Of a DNA stretch of 9,667 bases, positions 1 to 6,104 are shown in pieces. Under the pieces are notes generated by a model. It was not told the origin of the DNA and did no database searches. It worked only from the letters and a program-made list of their open reading frames with translations. A program made the position numbers and the translations under genes. Within the stretch, counting starts at the first letter, position 1; each line of letters opens with the position of its first letter. Where the stretch lies: the NCBI GenBank assembly GCA_035499575.1, contig DATJYN010000065.1, positions 1-9,667 of the forward strand, read 5' to 3'. The DNA is from RBG-16-66-20 sp035499575 (GTDB lineage Bacteria > Pseudomonadota > Gammaproteobacteria > Burkholderiales > SG8-39).

Positions 1-490
1 GGCAGGCGCGCACGCAGCGCGTGCACTGGATGCAGGCATCCAGGTTGACCGCGATGCCGGGATGGGAGATGTCGGCTTTCGGCTGCTTTCTCGACGGGAA
101 CCGGGGCTTGCCGACGTTCAACTTCTTCGCCCAGACGTCGACCTGGTTGTTGAGCGTGTACTGCTTCTCCGGCAGGTCGGCGAGCAGCAGTTCCAGCACC
201 ATCTTCTGCGAGGCGAGCGCGCGCGGGCTGTCGGTGGTGACCTCCATGCCCTGCGTCGGGAAACGGCAGCAGGAGGGCGCCAGCACGCGCTCGCCCTTCA
301 CCTCGACCACGCAGGCGCGGCAATTGCCGTCGGGGCGCAGCGTGGGCGAATAGCAAAGGTGCGGAATCGATATGCCGTTGGCGCGCGCCGTCTCGATGAT
401 CGGCTCGTCGGGGCGGCCGATCACGGTCTTGCCGTTGAGCTTGAACTCGATCGGCAGCGTGGCCAGTTGCTTCGTGCTGATGCGGTCCAT
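1..490 (-). CDS. fdsA: NAD-linked formate dehydrogenase, alpha (catalytic) subunit, N-terminal part only
   Basis: This is the first 163 residues of the large subunit of a soluble, molybdopterin (Mo or W) formate dehydrogenase, which oxidises formate to CO2 and passes electrons through iron-sulfur clusters to the diaphorase subunit encoded just upstream. The visible part holds a NuoG-like [2Fe-2S] domain with cysteines C46, C57, C60 and C74 (spacing x10, x2, x13) and, at the cut edge, a complete CxxCxxCxxxC 4Fe-4S motif at C153, C156, C159 and C163. The histidine-cysteine cluster found between these in complex I NuoG is not seen; only a polar stretch follows LELLLADLP (residues 99-107). From memory, cytosolic FdsA proteins also lack it. 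The start is ATG at 490-488, with AAGGA eight bases before it and a 13-base gap from the upstream gene, so the two are co-transcribed. The molybdopterin domains lie outside the window. Confidence 0.9.
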   Translation of the reverse strand, partial: MDRISTKQLATLPIEFKLNGKTVIGRPDEPIIETARANGISIPHLCYSPTLRPDGNCRACVVEVKGERVLAPSCCRFPTQGMEVTTDSPRALASQKMVLELLLADLPEKQYTLNNQVDVWAKKLNVGKPRFPSRKQPKADISHPGIAVNLDACIQCTRCVRAC

Positions 491-503
491 GGCGTCGTTC
501 CTT

Positions 504-2165
504 CTAGCCGACTTCCTGCGGGAAGTACTTCATGACCGTAAGCGCCGGGTTCGGCGCCGCCTGGCCCAGGCCGCAGATCGAGGCATCCATCATGGCCTGT
601 GAGAGTTCTTTCAGCAACGGTTGGTTCCATTGCTTCGCGTCCATGAGCCCCAGCGCCTTGGCGGTGCCCACTCGGCAGGGGGTGCACTGGCCGCAGGACT
701 CCTCATGAAAAAAACTCATGAGGTTCTTCGCAGCCGTCGCCGCTTTATCCTTATCGCTCAATACGACAACGGCCGCGGAACCGATGAAACTCCCGTGCGG
801 CTGCAGCGTGTCGAAATCCAGCGGCACGTCGCCCAGGGACGCAGGCAGGATCCCGCCCGAGGCGCCGCCCGGCAGGTAGCCGTAGAAGCGGTGGCCGTCC
901 AGCATGCCGCCGCAATATTCCTGGATCAACTCCTTGACCGTGATGCCCGCCGGCGCGAGGTGCACGCCGGGCTTCTTCACGCGGCCGGAGACGGAGAAAG
1001 AGCGCAGCCCCTTGCGGCCGTGCCTGCCCTGCGAGGCGAACCATTGCGCGCCCTTCTCGACGATCTCGCGCACCCAGTACACCGTCTCCATGTTGTGCTC
1101 GAGCGTCGGGTAGCCGAACAGGCCGACCTGCGCCACGTACGGCGGGCGCAGGCGCGGCATGCCGCGCTTGCCCTCGATGGATTCGATCATCGCCGACTCT
1201 TCGCCGCAGATGTAGGCGCCCGCGCCCCTCCTGAGGTGGATGGGGGGGAGCGCACAGGGAGGCTTTGCCTTCAGTTTTTGAATTTCAACTTCAAGAATTT
1301 TTCTGCACCCGGCATATTCGTCGCGCAGGTAGATGTAGATCTCGCCCACGCCCGAGCACCAGGCGGCGACCAGCATGCCTTCCAGGAAACGGTGCGGATC
1401 GCGCTCGAGGTAGTAGCGGTCCTTGAAGGTGCCCGGCTCCCCTTCGTCGATGTTCATCGCCATCACGCGCGGCGCCGGTTCGGCGGCGACGATCTTCCAC
1501 TTGCGCCCGGTCGGGAAGCCGGCGCCGCCCAGGCCGCGCAGCGCCGAGTCCTCCATGATTTTCGTGATGTCCTCGCGCGTGCGCTTGCCCGCGAGGCAGT
1601 CGGCGATCAGCCTGTAGCCGCCCTGTTTCCTGTACGTATGGAAGTCGATGTAACGCGTTTCCGGGCAGGAAAAAGATTTCTTTGCAATGACACCCTGGAT
1701 TTTTTCGACGCTCGCATTTGCCACGGGATTCCGTCCCACCACCGCGACCGGCGCCGATTCGCAGCGCCCCACGCAGGGCGCGTGCAGCACGCGGACTTCG
1801 GCGCCGAGGATGCCGGGCAGTTTTTCCAGCAGCTGCCGCGCGCCGGCCATCTCGCAGGACAACGAATCGCAGACCCGCACCGTCAGCGGCGCCGGCGGCC
1901 ACTCGCCCTCCTTCACGACGTCGAAGTGATGGTAGAAAGTCGCGACTTCGTAGACCTCGGCCTGCGAGATGCCCATCTCGCGCGCGAGCGCGGCGAGGTG
2001 CTTCGCCGCGAGGCAGCCGTAGCAGTCCTGGATCTTGTGCAGGTGCTCGATCAGCAGGTCGCGGCGGCGCGGTTCCTTGCCGAGCAGCGCGCGAACTTCC
2101 TCGAGCGCTTGCGGCTCGACGCCGCGGCCCTTCATCCCGAATCCGCGCTTGCCGCCCTTTTTCAC
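504..2165 (-). CDS. fdsB: Formate dehydrogenase diaphorase subunit, fused FdsG/NuoE-like and FdsB/NuoF-like
   Basis: This 553-residue protein takes electrons from the alpha subunit and reduces NAD+. Residues about 25-160 form the thioredoxin-like NuoE/FdsG domain, with [2Fe-2S] ligands C99, C104, C131 and C135. Residues about 205-553 form the NuoF/FdsB domain. It has the FMN loop GLGGAGFPTG (211-220), the NADH/FMN segment GAGAYICGEES (314-324) and the 4Fe-4S ligands C491, C494, C497 and C531. In many FdsGBACD enzymes these are two separate proteins. The fused form resembles the beta subunit of two-subunit enzymes such as Methylobacterium FDH1, from memory. The start given is GTG at 2165-2163, six bases after a GATAAT and without a Shine-Dalgarno sequence. 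An in-frame ATG at 2135-2133 (residue 11) is the alternative, and the first ten residues are basic and look dispensable. Gene symbol follows the main domain. Confidence 0.92.
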   Translation of the reverse strand: MKKGGKRGFGMKGRGVEPQALEEVRALLGKEPRRRDLLIEHLHKIQDCYGCLAAKHLAALAREMGISQAEVYEVATFYHHFDVVKEGEWPPAPLTVRVCDSLSCEMAGARQLLEKLPGILGAEVRVLHAPCVGRCESAPVAVVGRNPVANASVEKIQGVIAKKSFSCPETRYIDFHTYRKQGGYRLIADCLAGKRTREDITKIMEDSALRGLGGAGFPTGRKWKIVAAEPAPRVMAMNIDEGEPGTFKDRYYLERDPHRFLEGMLVAAWCSGVGEIYIYLRDEYAGCRKILEVEIQKLKAKPPCALPPIHLRRGAGAYICGEESAMIESIEGKRGMPRLRPPYVAQVGLFGYPTLEHNMETVYWVREIVEKGAQWFASQGRHGRKGLRSFSVSGRVKKPGVHLAPAGITVKELIQEYCGGMLDGHRFYGYLPGGASGGILPASLGDVPLDFDTLQPHGSFIGSAAVVVLSDKDKAATAAKNLMSFFHEESCGQCTPCRVGTAKALGLMDAKQWNQPLLKELSQAMMDASICGLGQAAPNPALTVMKYFPQEVG

Positions 2166-2171
2166 CCTGCG

Positions 2172-2214
2172 ATTATCGGCGAACCGCGGCGCAAAAATGC
2201 TTGACTGCGGTCAA
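2172..2214 (-). promoter_or_regulatory. Candidate FNR/DNR-type promoter of the formate dehydrogenase genes
   Basis: A perfect dyad TTGAC-N4-GTCAA at 2201-2214 has the arm length and spacing of FNR/ANR/DNR boxes (consensus TTGAT-N4-ATCAA), with one changed base per arm. On the minus strand, 23 bases after it, comes GATAAT at 2177-2172, a near-consensus -10 hexamer. Class II FNR promoters place the box near -41.5, with about 22 bases between box and -10. If transcription starts at 2165 or 2166, the box centre falls at -42.5 or -41.5. No good -35 is present, as expected of an activator-dependent class II site. The start point would coincide with the GTG start codon. That a regulator binds here is inference. 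Confidence 0.45.
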
Positions 2215-2234
2215 TCCGGACCGCCGCAGGAGGA

Positions 2235-2262
2235 AAACGCCGCCGCCTGCGCCGCGGCGTTT
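2235..2262 (-). terminator. Intrinsic-terminator-like hairpin downstream of the OFA transporter
   Basis: A perfect 9-base inverted repeat, AAACGCCGC (2235-2243) and GCGGCGTTT (2254-2262), is separated by a 10-base loop. It begins eight bases after the transporter stop codon at 2270. In the minus-strand transcript the GC-rich stem is preceded by A residues and ends in a run of four U before CCUCC. The U-tract is short, so termination may be partial. It would separate the transporter message from the dehydrogenase genes, which have their own candidate promoter immediately after it. Confidence 0.5.
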
Positions 2263-2269
2263 GCCAGCC

Positions 2270-3928
2270 TTATTTGAACAGGACGAAGGCCTTTTCCAGC
2301 GCGATCCACACGCCGATCAGGAACGGCACGCCCACGGCCAGCCAGGCGAGCGCGCCTCCCATTCCGAAACTGCCCCGCGCAGCAGCTGCAGCGTCGGCTG
2401 CAACGACGTTCCTGCCGCGCGTCAGGGCGCGCTCGGCTTCGAGCTCCTGTTCGGTCATGTAGTTTTTAGCGTCCACCGGCTTGACCAGCATGTTGCAGAT
2501 CAATCCCACGAGCAGCATGCCCGCGAGGATGTACAGGGTGCGGTCGTACACCAGGTTCTTTGGCACGCCCGCGTGCAGTTGCGCCTCGCGGATGTTGGCG
2601 ATCAGCACCGGCCCGATGATCCCGGCCGCCGACCACGCCGTAAGCAGGCGGCCATGAATGGCGCCCACCATCTGGGTGCCGAACACGTCCGCGAGATAGG
2701 CCGGCACGGTCGCGAACCCGCCGCCGTACATGGTGAGGATGAGGCACACCGTCGCCACAAACAGGCCCGCAGCACCCATGTGTCCCAAGGTCGGCATCGA
2801 GCAGTAAAGGATCATGCCGAGCACGAAAAACACGACGTAAGTGGTCTTGCGCCCCATAAAGTCGGACATCGATGCCCAGAAAATGCGGCCCACGCTGTTG
2901 AACAGGCTGACCAGCCCCACCAGGCCCGCCGCTGCCGCCGCGATGCCGGCTTTCTGGGCGGCGGTCACCACGTCGGTAGAGGCGGCGCCGACCAGCAGCG
3001 GCCCGAAGATCTCCTGGAACATGGGCGAGGCCATGACGATCACGCCGATGCCGGCGCTCACGTTCAGGCACAGCACGCCCCAGATGCACCAGAACTGTGG
3101 CGTCTTCCACGCCTTGTCCAGATGCACGTGGCGATTCGTAATCAGCGTTTTGGACTGCGTCTCGCTCGGCGACCAGCCGGCAGGTCGCCAGCCCTCGGGC
3201 GGCGTGCGAAAGCCGAACGCGCCCATCGACATCGCAATGAAGTAGATCACTCCCATCGCGATCATCGTCGCGGCCGCGCCGGCGCTGGCGTTGCCGTTGC
3301 CGAAGGCGCCCATCAGTGCCACCGCGATCGGCGCCCCGATCATCGCACCCCCGCCATAGCCCATGATGGCAAAGCCCGTCGCCATGCCCCGGCGGTCGGG
3401 GAACCATTTGATCAGCGTGGAAACCGGCGTGATGTAGCCCAGCCCCTGCCCGACACCGCCCAGGATCCCGCAGCCCAGCCACACCAGCCACAGTTGATGA
3501 ATCATGATGCCGATCCCGCCGAACACCATGCCGCCGCCCCAGCAGAGCGCGGCAATGAAGCCCGACTTGCGCGGGCCCGCGTGCTCGAGCCAGCCGCCCC
3601 AGAGCGCAGCGGAGACGCCCAGCATGAAAATGAACAGCGTGAAGGTGAAGCTCACCATCGGCACGGTCCAGTTGCACTGGGTGGTGAACAGCTCGGACAT
3701 GACCGACTGTCCCGCGCAGGCCGCGGCGTCGGCGCTCGCGAGCGTTTTCGTCATCGGCAGCCAGAACACCGAGAACCCGTAGGCCATGCCGATGCACAGG
3801 TGGATCGCCAGCGCTGCCGGCGGCACCAGCCAGCGGTTGAATCCCGGACCCGCGACAGTACGCTCCTTGTCGAGCAGGCCCGCGCCATTGATTTCGCTTC
3901 CGGACAGCACTCCCGTCGCTTGCGCCAT
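2270..3928 (-). CDS. MFS transporter of the oxalate/formate antiporter (OFA) family
   Basis: This 552-residue inner-membrane protein is a major facilitator superfamily transporter. The segment around residues 152-200, with GCGILGGVGQGLGY, ITPVSTLIKWFPDRRG and GYGGGAMIGAP, is typical of OFA members (family of OxlT). A second MFS loop motif, GRIFWASMSDFMGRK, lies at 347-361. Two additions stand out. An extended loop after the first membrane segment (about 60-88) has cysteines C71 and C85. A polar stretch after residue 482 is followed by a further hydrophobic segment at about 525-548. No lysine lies between K361 and K457, so the helix 11 lysine that OxlT uses for oxalate is absent. Start: ATG at 3928-3926 with GGAGGGGG five bases upstream. 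The formate dehydrogenase genes downstream suggest formate, oxalate or a similar small carboxylate, but the substrate is not proven. Other OFA members move pyruvate or other acids. Confidence 0.85.
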   Translation of the reverse strand: MAQATGVLSGSEINGAGLLDKERTVAGPGFNRWLVPPAALAIHLCIGMAYGFSVFWLPMTKTLASADAAACAGQSVMSELFTTQCNWTVPMVSFTFTLFIFMLGVSAALWGGWLEHAGPRKSGFIAALCWGGGMVFGGIGIMIHQLWLVWLGCGILGGVGQGLGYITPVSTLIKWFPDRRGMATGFAIMGYGGGAMIGAPIAVALMGAFGNGNASAGAAATMIAMGVIYFIAMSMGAFGFRTPPEGWRPAGWSPSETQSKTLITNRHVHLDKAWKTPQFWCIWGVLCLNVSAGIGVIVMASPMFQEIFGPLLVGAASTDVVTAAQKAGIAAAAAGLVGLVSLFNSVGRIFWASMSDFMGRKTTYVVFFVLGMILYCSMPTLGHMGAAGLFVATVCLILTMYGGGFATVPAYLADVFGTQMVGAIHGRLLTAWSAAGIIGPVLIANIREAQLHAGVPKNLVYDRTLYILAGMLLVGLICNMLVKPVDAKNYMTEQELEAERALTRGRNVVAADAAAAARGSFGMGGALAWLAVGVPFLIGVWIALEKAFVLFK

Positions 3929-4091
3929 CGTTTCCCCCTCCAGGTGGATTAGCCGATAGATATGTTTTTAATTGCCTATTAGCAGCCGACTCGCAGCGCA
4001 GGGTAGTTAGAAAATTTATTGCATACAATATGATGTGACTATTCACTCTATTCGGTTCATATCAACATAACTCTTATGTCTGCAAATCCAG
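3929..4091. promoter_or_regulatory. AT-rich divergent control region between OFA transporter and regulator genes
   Basis: This 163-base gap lies between two divergently transcribed genes and is visibly more AT-rich than anything around it, so it should hold the promoters of both. It contains several short dyads: TATTG-CATA-CAATA (4017-4030), GTGA-CTAT-TCAC (4035-4046), the imperfect GTTCATATCAAC (4055-4066) and ACATAA-CTC-TTATGT (4065-4079). The first resembles the ATTGnATnCAAT-like operators of FadR-subfamily GntR repressors, but such dyads arise easily in AT-rich DNA. TACAAT at 4024-4029 could be a -10 for the regulator; no convincing -35 is seen. The transporter has a strong ribosome site at 3934-3941. 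The regulator has no clear one. Confidence 0.5.
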
Positions 4092-5189
4092 ATGCTGAAA
4101 TTTGAGATCCGCCCCGAATGGGGATTGAAAGGCGGCGGCGAGCAGGCGCAGCGTCTTCGCCAGCTGTTCGAACTGCTCGCGGCAGTCGCCGCCGAGGGCA
4201 ACCTCACGAAAGCCTGCGCCCATTTGGCGATCTCTTACCGGCACGCGTGGGGGGTCGTGCGCCGCGGCGGCGAGCTGTTCGGCACGCCGCTGGTCAGTTC
4301 CGGACGCGGCCGGCGAGCGCAGCTCACCGCGTTCGGCGAAAAACTGGTCTGGGCGAACCGGCGCATCGCCGCCCGGCTCACGCCGCTGCTGGAAAACATC
4401 GCCTCCGAGCTCGAAAGCGAGCTGAAACTGGTGGCGCAGGAATCGGGCGCCGCGCTGCGGATCCAGGCCAGCCATGCCTTCGCGGTCGCCGCCCTGCATG
4501 CCTACCTGCGTGAGACGGGCACCCCGGTCGACTTGCGCTACGTCGGCAGCGCGGAGGCGATCGCCGCGCTGAGCCGCGGCGCCTGCGACCTCGCGGGCTT
4601 CCACGTGCCGCTCGGCAGCTTCGAGGCGGAAGCGCTGCAGAGCTACTCGCGCTGGCTGAAGCCGCGCCGCCACGTCCTGATCAACGTCGTCACGCGGCGG
4701 CAGGGACTGATCGTCGCGCGCGGCAATCCCGCGGGCATCGCCTCGATCGCCGACCTCGCGCGGCCGGGACTGCGCTACGTCGACCGGCAGGCCGGCTCGG
4801 GCACCCGCCTGCTGCTCGGCATGCTGCTCCGGCAGGCCGGCATGGACGCCTCGCAGATTTCCGGTTTCGACGTCGCCGAACACACGCATGCCGCTGTCGC
4901 GGCGTACATCGCAAGCGGCATGGCCGACGCGGGCCTGGGCGTGGAGACGGCAGCGCGCCAGTTCCAGCTCGGCTTCGTACCCCTGGTGAACGAGCGCTAT
5001 TTCCTCGTCTGCCGCAAGGACGCGCTACAGTCGGCGCCGATCCAGGGCATCCTGGCGGCGATGCGCGGCGCCGAATTCAAGCGCCGGCTGGCCGACCTGC
5101 AGGGCCTGGACGGCATCGACTGCGGCAAGGTGATCCCGGTCGCCGAGGCTTTTCCCGCCTTCGAAATCGCGCGGCCGCGCGCCTCCTGA
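4092..5189 (+). CDS. ModE/LysR-type winged-helix regulator with periplasmic-binding-protein-like sensor domain
   Basis: This is a 365-residue one-component transcription regulator. Residues about 24-90 form a LysR/ModE-type winged helix: LFELLAAVAAEGNLTKACA, then SYRHAWGVVRR as the likely recognition helix, and the wing ending in AQLTAFGEKLV. A helical linker covers about 91-118. Residues about 120-345 form a PBP-like domain of the type seen in substrate-binding regulators and some MoeA-like proteins, with RQAGSGTRLLL at 232-242 and a conserved-looking HTHAAVAAYIASGMADAGLGVE at about 264-285. There is no signal peptide or membrane segment, so it acts in the cytoplasm. It is divergent from the transporter and near the formate dehydrogenase genes, so it likely controls one or both, perhaps sensing formate, oxalate or molybdate/tungstate. 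Cupriavidus FdsR has a comparable role, but I cannot confirm homology. The start is ATG at 4092 without a good Shine-Dalgarno sequence. Confidence 0.85.
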   Translation: MLKFEIRPEWGLKGGGEQAQRLRQLFELLAAVAAEGNLTKACAHLAISYRHAWGVVRRGGELFGTPLVSSGRGRRAQLTAFGEKLVWANRRIAARLTPLLENIASELESELKLVAQESGAALRIQASHAFAVAALHAYLRETGTPVDLRYVGSAEAIAALSRGACDLAGFHVPLGSFEAEALQSYSRWLKPRRHVLINVVTRRQGLIVARGNPAGIASIADLARPGLRYVDRQAGSGTRLLLGMLLRQAGMDASQISGFDVAEHTHAAVAAYIASGMADAGLGVETAARQFQLGFVPLVNERYFLVCRKDALQSAPIQGILAAMRGAEFKRRLADLQGLDGIDCGKVIPVAEAFPAFEIARPRAS

Positions 5190-5194
5190 CGCCG

Positions 5195-5213
5195 GGCGCC
5201 TACGAAAGGCGCC
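5195..5213. terminator. Hairpin at the convergent end of regulator and hydrolase genes
   Basis: GGCGCC (5195-5200) and GGCGCC (5208-5213) flank a 7-base loop. The structure overlaps the hydrolase stop codon and begins six bases after the regulator stop. A competing pairing of GGGCGC (5194-5199) with GCGCCC (5215-5220) is possible. There is no T-tract on either strand, so it would be at best a weak or Rho-assisted bidirectional terminator, and such short repeats are common in GC-rich DNA. Confidence 0.25.
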
Positions 5214-6096
5214 AGCGCCCGCCTTCATCCACCGCCCGGCCGGCGCGCCGCAGCGACTCGAGGTGCTGTCCGGTCGTGCGCCGTTCCGCGTCGTCATACC
5301 AGATGCCCTCCAGGCGCTTCGGATACAGGAAGCGATGCTCGACCAGTTCGGCGAGCGTCGAGGGCCGCGCGCGCAGGTGGGCCGCGATCGCCTCCTCGCG
5401 CGCGTCCAGCCGCGCCGTGTAGGCCTCCAGCAGCGAAAGGAACGTCGCGCGCTCGGTGATCACGCCCTTGTGGTGCGAGGTGATCCAGGCCCGCGCCGGG
5501 ATGTCCTTCACCGCTTCCAGCGTGCGCCGGAATTCGTCCAGGCTCGAGGTGGCGTCGCCGTAGTACGGCCCGAAAGACGAAAGATCGATGTCGCCGATGA
5601 AGGCGATGCCGCCGGGCTCCACCAGCAGCACGCAGTGGCCGCTCGTGTGGCCCGGCGCGTGGATGGCCTGCACGGCGACGCCGCCTCCCAGTTCCCAGCG
5701 CGCGCCGCCGGCGTAGGGCTGCGCGTCCGGGCGCGGTACGTAGCTGAAATCGCGCTCGATCATCGCGCGCATGCGTTCGAGCGCCTCGGGCGCGTAGCCG
5801 TAGTGCCGCGCGAGGCCCGGCCAGCTGCGCGCCGCCTCCACGTCCGCTTCATGCACCTGCACCGGAACGTCCTTCAGGCGACCCAGGCCCGCCAGATGGT
5901 CCTCGTGCACGTGACCGAGGATCAACAGGTCGGCATCGAGGAGTTCCGCGCCCAGGCGGTTGGCGACCTGCGGCGTGTCGAAGGCGACGAGCGTGTCGGC
6001 GCCGCGCACCACGACCTGGTTGCCGTCCGGGTACTTGCCGGATTTTTCCCCGGGGAAAACACTCACCGGCCCGAGCCGGATTTCCGCCTGCGCCAC
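5200..6096 (-). CDS. Metallo-beta-lactamase-fold hydrolase
   Basis: The protein has a complete dinuclear-metal site of the metallo-beta-lactamase fold: H62, H64, D66 and H67 in HVHEDH, H150 in APGHTSGH, D169 in IGDID and a histidine at 208/209 in SHHKG. Residues 1-215 make the hydrolase domain. The last 80 or so residues, with a run of charged helices and the WYDDAERRTTGQHLESLRRAG segment (266-286), look like the C-terminal winged-helix extension of glyoxalase II/LACTB2-like members. It has no signal peptide, so it is probably cytoplasmic. The family hydrolyses thioesters, lactones, nucleic acids and other esters, so the substrate is open. It is the last gene of the operon, starting just after the P450 stop. 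The start is uncertain: GTG at 6096 is given, with an in-frame ATT at 6102 and a GTG at 6165 (overlapping the P450 by 61 bases) as alternatives. Confidence 0.85.
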   Translation of the reverse strand: MAQAEIRLGPVSVFPGEKSGKYPDGNQVVVRGADTLVAFDTPQVANRLGAELLDADLLILGHVHEDHLAGLGRLKDVPVQVHEADVEAARSWPGLARHYGYAPEALERMRAMIERDFSYVPRPDAQPYAGGARWELGGGVAVQAIHAPGHTSGHCVLLVEPGGIAFIGDIDLSSFGPYYGDATSSLDEFRRTLEAVKDIPARAWITSHHKGVITERATFLSLLEAYTARLDAREEAIAAHLRARPSTLAELVEHRFLYPKRLEGIWYDDAERRTTGQHLESLRRAGRAVDEGGRWRLS

Positions 6097-6104
6097 CGGA
6101 ATGC

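Noticed and set aside
1718..3952. Long plus-strand open frame opposite the transporter and the dehydrogenase gene
   Set aside because: Its translation is rich in R, H, Q and A, with no recognisable domain, and it lies antisense to two clearly real genes. It is a GC-bias shadow, as are the other long antisense frames at 621-2204, 6273-7340 and 7379-8638.
4053..4073. ModE operator upstream of the regulator
   Set aside because: ACATAAC resembles one half of the E. coli ModE site, but the opposite half-site is missing at the right spacing.
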